Positions 60,392 to 64,000 of a stretch of DNA of 64,000 bases are shown piece by piece (the first letter of the stretch is position 1; each line of letters starts with the position of its first letter). A program made the position numbers and the translations under genes. The stretch is from GCA-2709075 sp964492555. Its GTDB lineage: Bacteria > Pseudomonadota > Alphaproteobacteria > MPNO01 > UBA2964. The DNA lies in the NCBI GenBank assembly GCA_964492555.1, contig CAZBKQ010000007.1:41517-105516 (forward strand), given 5' to 3'. The notes below the pieces were generated by a model. That model was not told the origin of the DNA. It saw only the letters and a list, made by a program, of their open reading frames with translations, and did not search any database.

Positions 60392-60486
60392 TCGATCAAT
60401 ATCGCGTCATAATGAGAAATGGACAAAATTCGGAGACATGCATTGGATCATGCGACGATGACAGTTTCCAGTGCGGCGGCGCGGCG

Positions 60487-61806
60487 ATGACACGTCCCGG
60501 TGTCGTCATGGCCGGCGGCGGTCCGGTTTCGGTCATCGGCGGGCTCGGCCGCGCGCAGGTACGGACGCTGGCGCTTATCCGCTGGGTCGCGATCGCGGGG
60601 CAGAGCGCGACCCTTCTGGTGGTCCATTACGGGTTCGAATTTCCGGTGCCGATGGGCGCGGCGCTGCTGGCCGTCGCTGCCTCGGTTCTGGCCAATTTTC
60701 TGTTTATTTCGCGGGCAAGCCGCGGCGGCGCGGGCGAACGGACGACCGCTGGTTTCTTCGCTTTAGACATAATTCAGCTCGCGGTTCTGCTTTATCTTAC
60801 CGGCGGGCTGCAAAATCCGTTTGCCTTTCTGTTGCTTGCGCCGGTCGCGGTATCGGCGACCATTTTGTCACTCGGCAGCGTGATTTTGCTGGGAGGGCTG
60901 GCGATCGCGGCGGTCACGGGGCTGGCGTTATGGCATATGCCGCTGCCCTGGATGGAGGCTTTCCCGCCCTTTCCCCTGACCTACGTCCTCGGGGTCTGGG
61001 TGTCGCTTGCGATCGGCGTCCTGTTTTTCGCGATCTATACGTTCCGTGTGGCGGAAGAAGCGCGCCAGCTTTCGGAAGCCCTGAACGCAACCCAGATGGC
61101 GCTGGCCCGGGAACAGCAATTTTCGGCAATGGGCACACTGGCGGCGGCGGCGGCGCACGAACTCGGCAGTCCGCTCGGCACGATTGCCGTCGTGGCCGGC
61201 GAAATCGCGCGGGAATTACCGGATAACAGCCCGATCGCCGAAGACATCCGTCTGCTGGTTAGCGAAACCCACCGCTGCCGCGATATTCTGGCGGCGTTGG
61301 CGCAACGGCCGGAAGGCGATTCCGTCGCTTTTTCGCAGGTGCCGCTCAGTGCGGTGGTCGAACAATCGACCGATTTGCACCAGACTGACGATATGGACAT
61401 TGTCTTTAATGCGGCATCCGCCGAAAACAGCGCGGCCGTGGAACCGCGCATCCGCGCGGCCCCGGAAATCATTCACGGGCTTGGAAATCTCGCCCAGAAC
61501 GCGATTCAATTCGCCAAAAAACAGGTGACGATAGAAACCCGATGGGACGATACGACCGCGCGGGTGAGCATCCATGACGACGGACCCGGGTTTTCCCAAC
61601 TGGTGCTCGACCGGATCGGCGAACCCTATATTTCTGCGCGTCACCACGGGACAGGCCATATGGGTCTTGGTATATTCATCGCGCAGACACTGCTTGAAAG
61701 AACCGGGGCGCGGCTTATATTCCGCAACCGGCCCGATGGCGGCGCGGAAGTCACCGTGACCTGGCCGTTGGCCGCTTTCCAGAGCGGATCCGCGATAGAC
61801 AACTGA
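60487..61806 (+). CDS. regB: Redox sensor histidine kinase RegB/PrrB-type
   Basis: 439 residues with about six membrane helices. The quinone-sensing loop GGLQNPF lies near residue 106 (GGxxNPF in RegB). The H-box is AAAHELGSPL with H224, and C264 in HRCRDIL lies 40 residues after it, the spacing of H225 and C265 of Rhodobacter capsulatus RegB, whose cysteine is redox-active. The HATPase domain ends in GHMGLGIFIAQTLLERTGA. It phosphorylates RegA when the quinone pool or oxygen signals reduction. Longer in-frame starts reach 60382. Confidence 0.93.
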   Translation: MTRPGVVMAGGGPVSVIGGLGRAQVRTLALIRWVAIAGQSATLLVVHYGFEFPVPMGAALLAVAASVLANFLFISRASRGGAGERTTAGFFALDIIQLAVLLYLTGGLQNPFAFLLLAPVAVSATILSLGSVILLGGLAIAAVTGLALWHMPLPWMEAFPPFPLTYVLGVWVSLAIGVLFFAIYTFRVAEEARQLSEALNATQMALAREQQFSAMGTLAAAAAHELGSPLGTIAVVAGEIARELPDNSPIAEDIRLLVSETHRCRDILAALAQRPEGDSVAFSQVPLSAVVEQSTDLHQTDDMDIVFNAASAENSAAVEPRIRAAPEIIHGLGNLAQNAIQFAKKQVTIETRWDDTTARVSIHDDGPGFSQLVLDRIGEPYISARHHGTGHMGLGIFIAQTLLERTGARLIFRNRPDGGAEVTVTWPLAAFQSGSAIDN

Positions 61807-61816
61807 TTGACGGCTG

Positions 61817-62404
61817 ATGACGAATTCTACTGGAAATGACGCGGACGCCTCGGGACAGCCCGACCGGTCGCTGCTGATCGTCGATGACGATGCGCCGTTC
61901 CGCGAAAGGCTCGCCAAGGCGATGGCGCGCCGCGGGTTCGATGTGGAGACCGCCGAATCAGTCGAGGCGGGGCGCGCGAAGATCAAGGCCGCCACGCCGG
62001 ATTACGCCGTGCTGGATCTGCGGTTGCAGGACGGCAGCGGGCTTGATCTGGTCCCCGATATCCACGACCGGCGCGCCGATGCGCGCGTCGTCATCTTGAC
62101 CGGATACGGCAATATCGCGACCGCCGTCGCCGCGGTGAAGGCTGGCGCGGTCGATTATCTGGCGAAACCGACCGATGCCGACCAGGTGGAGGCGGCGTTG
62201 CTGGCCCAGGGCGATACATTGCCGCCGCCGCCGGACAACCCGATGTCGGCGGACCGTGTCCGTTGGGAACATATTCAGAGGGTCTATGAACAATGCGACC
62301 GTAATGTTTCGGAAACGGCGCGTCGTCTGAATATGCACCGGCGCACGCTTCAGCGGATTCTCGCCAAACGGGCGCCGCGGGAAGTAAACCCGTCAGGCGA
62401 CTGA
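61817..62404 (+). CDS. regA: Redox response regulator RegA/PrrA-type
   Basis: 195 residues. The receiver domain has acidic D23-D25, phosphoacceptor D67, T95 and K117. A four-proline hinge (PPPP, 136-139) leads to a Fis-type helix-turn-helix (WEHIQRVYEQCDRNVSETARRLNMHRRTLQRIL, about 150-182), as in all RegA proteins. It controls respiration, carbon dioxide and nitrogen metabolism under oxygen limitation. It starts ten bases after regB. Confidence 0.95.
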   Translation: MTNSTGNDADASGQPDRSLLIVDDDAPFRERLAKAMARRGFDVETAESVEAGRAKIKAATPDYAVLDLRLQDGSGLDLVPDIHDRRADARVVILTGYGNIATAVAAVKAGAVDYLAKPTDADQVEAALLAQGDTLPPPPDNPMSADRVRWEHIQRVYEQCDRNVSETARRLNMHRRTLQRILAKRAPREVNPSGD

Positions 62405-62419
62405 AGCGCGGGTGGCCGA

Positions 62420-63316
62420 ATGTCGTATGTAAAACCGCCCGGCGCGCCGGAAGATGCCGGCCTTTGGGCGTTCGGTCCCGCGGGCCGCGAACTCGTCGTC
62501 CGTAATGCCGAACGGCTTCTCGCCTATCTCCCGTTCTTTCTCGGCGGTTGGCCGTTCCGGCATCTGGATGCCGATGCGGACATCACCCCGGATATAGAGA
62601 TCAGCGCCAACACGGCCGGCGATATCATCGTTTCGCTGTCCGGGCCCGGTGGCGGTCCGGCGGCATTCGATTCCGCGTTCACCGCCGCCAGCGGGTTCGC
62701 CGGAACGCTGGTCGCCGCCTATACCGCGCGGCAGGACGACCGGGTCTGTTTTCACGCGGGCAGTGCCCTCATTGATGGGGCGCTCGCCGTATGTCTCGGT
62801 GATTCCGGCGCCGGCAAGAGCACGCTTTCACTCCAGTTGGCCGCCGCCGGGTATCGTCTGTTCGGTGACGATCGGCTGGTGGCGCGGGACCCGGTCGGGG
62901 GCGTCGCGAACGGGGTTTGCCTCGGGCTGATGCCCAAGGCGCGGCTGCCCCTGCCGGCGTCAGCGGATGCGCGGTTCAGGGAATTCATCGCCGGATTTAC
63001 TGAAATGCGCACCGACGACACCGCCTATCTCAAGCTGTGGGAGGGAGAGGCGGCGGCGTTTGAGGATGAGGCGCCGATCGCGGCGTTCTTTGTGCTCGAC
63101 AGGACGGCGGAAGGCGGCTGCGACGTATCGCCATTGCCGCGCGCGGACCTTGTCCGTGCCCTGCTGCAGAACAGCTATTCGCCGCATCTGGATCATGCCG
63201 CGCTGGTCCCGCGCATGACGGCGCTTGCTTCCGCCGCGCCCGGCTATCGGCTACGCTACGCCGAATGTGCGGATGCCGCCCGCGCGATCATTGAAACACT
63301 GCGCGTGGACGGATAG
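62420..63316 (+). CDS. HPr kinase/phosphorylase-like protein (HprK-related)
   Basis: 298 residues. The P-loop is CLGDSGAGKSTLSLQLAAAGYRLFGDDRL (about 125-153), as in HPr kinases; upstream FHAGSALIDG is the usual strand. The C-terminal HprK tail and HPr itself are absent. Such truncated HprK relatives are encoded next to PqqD-like proteins in putative RiPP systems. It is followed 17 bases later by the PqqD-like gene. It lies 15 bases after regA and may be part of the same transcript. It ends in TAG. Confidence 0.8.
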   Translation: MSYVKPPGAPEDAGLWAFGPAGRELVVRNAERLLAYLPFFLGGWPFRHLDADADITPDIEISANTAGDIIVSLSGPGGGPAAFDSAFTAASGFAGTLVAAYTARQDDRVCFHAGSALIDGALAVCLGDSGAGKSTLSLQLAAAGYRLFGDDRLVARDPVGGVANGVCLGLMPKARLPLPASADARFREFIAGFTEMRTDDTAYLKLWEGEAAAFEDEAPIAAFFVLDRTAEGGCDVSPLPRADLVRALLQNSYSPHLDHAALVPRMTALASAAPGYRLRYAECADAARAIIETLRVDG

Positions 63317-63333
63317 GCGGAGGGAAATTCTAC

Positions 63334-63609
63334 ATGGCGGCACCACGATATCTGCGACGGCCCGATGTCAGCGAGACGGACGTCGATGGCGAAATTTTTC
63401 TTGTCGAGCCCGGATCGCAAGACGTTTTTTATCTCGATGCCGTGGGCGCGGGGCTCTGGCGTCTTCTGGACACGCCCCAGACCCTGGCGGAGGCGAAAAC
63501 GGTTTTTGCCGCGGCCTTTCCCGACGCGCCGGCGAAGACGTTGTCAGGCGATCTTGAGGTGGCGCTGGACGCGCTGGTCAAGAGAGGGCTGGTGACGCTG
63601 GAAGGCTGA
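63334..63609 (+). CDS. PqqD-like peptide chaperone (RRE domain)
   Basis: 91 residues. The winged helix-turn-helix pattern is PRYLRRPDVSETDVDGEIFLVEPGSQDVFYLDAVGAGLWRLLDTPQTLAEA (4-54), in which the strands and GAGLWRLLDTPQT match PqqD. These domains bind leader peptides of ribosomally made, modified peptides (RRE). It pairs with the HprK-like gene. A leader peptide or radical-SAM maturase is not in the window and may lie to the right. Confidence 0.8.
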   Translation: MAAPRYLRRPDVSETDVDGEIFLVEPGSQDVFYLDAVGAGLWRLLDTPQTLAEAKTVFAAAFPDAPAKTLSGDLEVALDALVKRGLVTLEG

Positions 63610-63750
63610 CCCTATGGCCGCGCTCCCGCGCCATTATTGAAATTCCGGCTTTCTCGCTCTATATGAAAGGGGCGGTGCCGTAACGCCGGGCGTCTGAATG
63701 AACCGGCCTTCTTCCTGACAGAATTTTGTTGAATTTCGTAGGGTATTTCC

Positions 63751-64000
63751 GTGCGCCGTTTATTCATTCCTGTTTTCGCTTTCCTTTGCGCTGTTGTTTT
63801 CGTTGCCTCTCCGCTTTTGCCTTCCGCCCGTGCGCAACAGCCCGCCGATGCGGACGCCGCGGCGGCGCGTGACAGGCAATTGCTGGGGCTCGCGCTTTCG
63901 GGAGAATCCGGGCGCGCGGCGCTTACCGAATATCTTGCCGGTTCGGGCGAACCCGAGGCGATCGCGCGCCGCGCCAGCGCATTGCTGGAGATATTGCGGG
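63751..64000 (+). CDS. Secreted protein, N-terminal part (runs off the window)
   Basis: GTG at 63751 with AGGG upstream opens a frame to base 64000, 83 residues. The signal peptide is clear: RRLFIPVFAFLCAVVFVASPLLPSARA, cleaved before QQPADA. What follows (RDRQLLGLALSGESGRAALTEYLAGS) is an alanine-rich helical stretch. No domain can be named. The 141-base gap after the PqqD-like gene holds nothing else I can support. Confidence 0.65.
   Translation, partial: MRRLFIPVFAFLCAVVFVASPLLPSARAQQPADADAAAARDRQLLGLALSGESGRAALTEYLAGSGEPEAIARRASALLEILR

Overview
The window is about 64 kb of gene-dense, roughly 60% GC bacterial chromosome. Gene content and order point to an alphaproteobacterium, probably Rhodospirillales-like (inference). 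The pointers are an Irr-type Fur regulator beside fabA-fabB-fabI, a RegB/RegA redox pair, an ornithine-lipid olsB-olsA pair, a perfect CtrA-type box with GANTC (CcrM) sites, and the order rpsT-dnaA-dnaN-recF-gyrB. I see no phage, insertion sequence, CRISPR array, rRNA or tRNA; most of the window is housekeeping core.

Layout. 1-3.7 kb: end of a membrane protein, a UspA-like protein, a Bax-type glucosaminidase behind a CtrA/CcrM-type upstream region, a variant polysaccharide deacetylase and a VanX-like dipeptidase. 3.8-7.6 kb: tsaB-rimI, a TusA-like protein, fur, olsB-olsA. 7.6-15.7 kb: miaB-phoH-ybeY-corC-lnt, an XRE regulator, metK with a structured leader, trmB. 15.7-25.4 kb: the translation/RNA operon rimP-nusA-ylxR-infB-rbfA-truB-rpsO-pnp, opening with a promoter and terminator-like attenuator and closing with a terminator. 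25.4-29.3 kb: GDPD, fabA-fabB-fabI, irr. 29.3-33.2 kb: rubrerythrin, a GlpC/HdrB-like two-cluster Fe-S protein, DUF3501, and an orphan TctC/BUG solute-binding protein behind a long inverted repeat. 33.2-41.2 kb: SH3 protein, 2-hydroxyacid dehydrogenase, then a minus-strand run (DsrE-like, moeB, dut, coaBC, metallo-beta-lactamase-fold protein, ubiB, ubiE). 41.3-43.8 kb: mutM behind a 72-nt hairpin, a small secreted protein, enoyl-CoA hydratase, rpsT. 44.3-50.7 kb: dnaA, dnaN, recF, gyrB. 50.7-58.8 kb: a sensor kinase broken by an amber codon, GNAT, PBP1A-type enzyme, EamA transporter, YcgN, SCO1/SenC, secreted ankyrin protein, CobD-like membrane protein. 58.8-64 kb: ABC exporter, regB-regA, an HprK-like kinase with a PqqD-like protein (RiPP-type pair), and the start of a secreted protein.

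How it fits together. Replication (dnaA/N, recF, gyrB) and translation (nusA-infB, rpsO-pnp, trmB, miaB, truB) are two housekeeping blocks. Iron and redox control recurs: Fur, Irr, RegBA, SCO1, rubrerythrin with an Fe-S electron carrier. The envelope is served by olsBA, lnt, the PBP, the Bax homologue and the VanX-like enzyme. The best leads for new biology are the irr/rubrerythrin/Fe-S/DUF3501 block and the HprK-PqqD pair at the right edge. Sequence-level oddities are an amber-interrupted kinase, a recF frame with no ATG/GTG/TTG start, and several strong unexplained hairpins upstream of metK, the BUG gene, mutM and rpsT.
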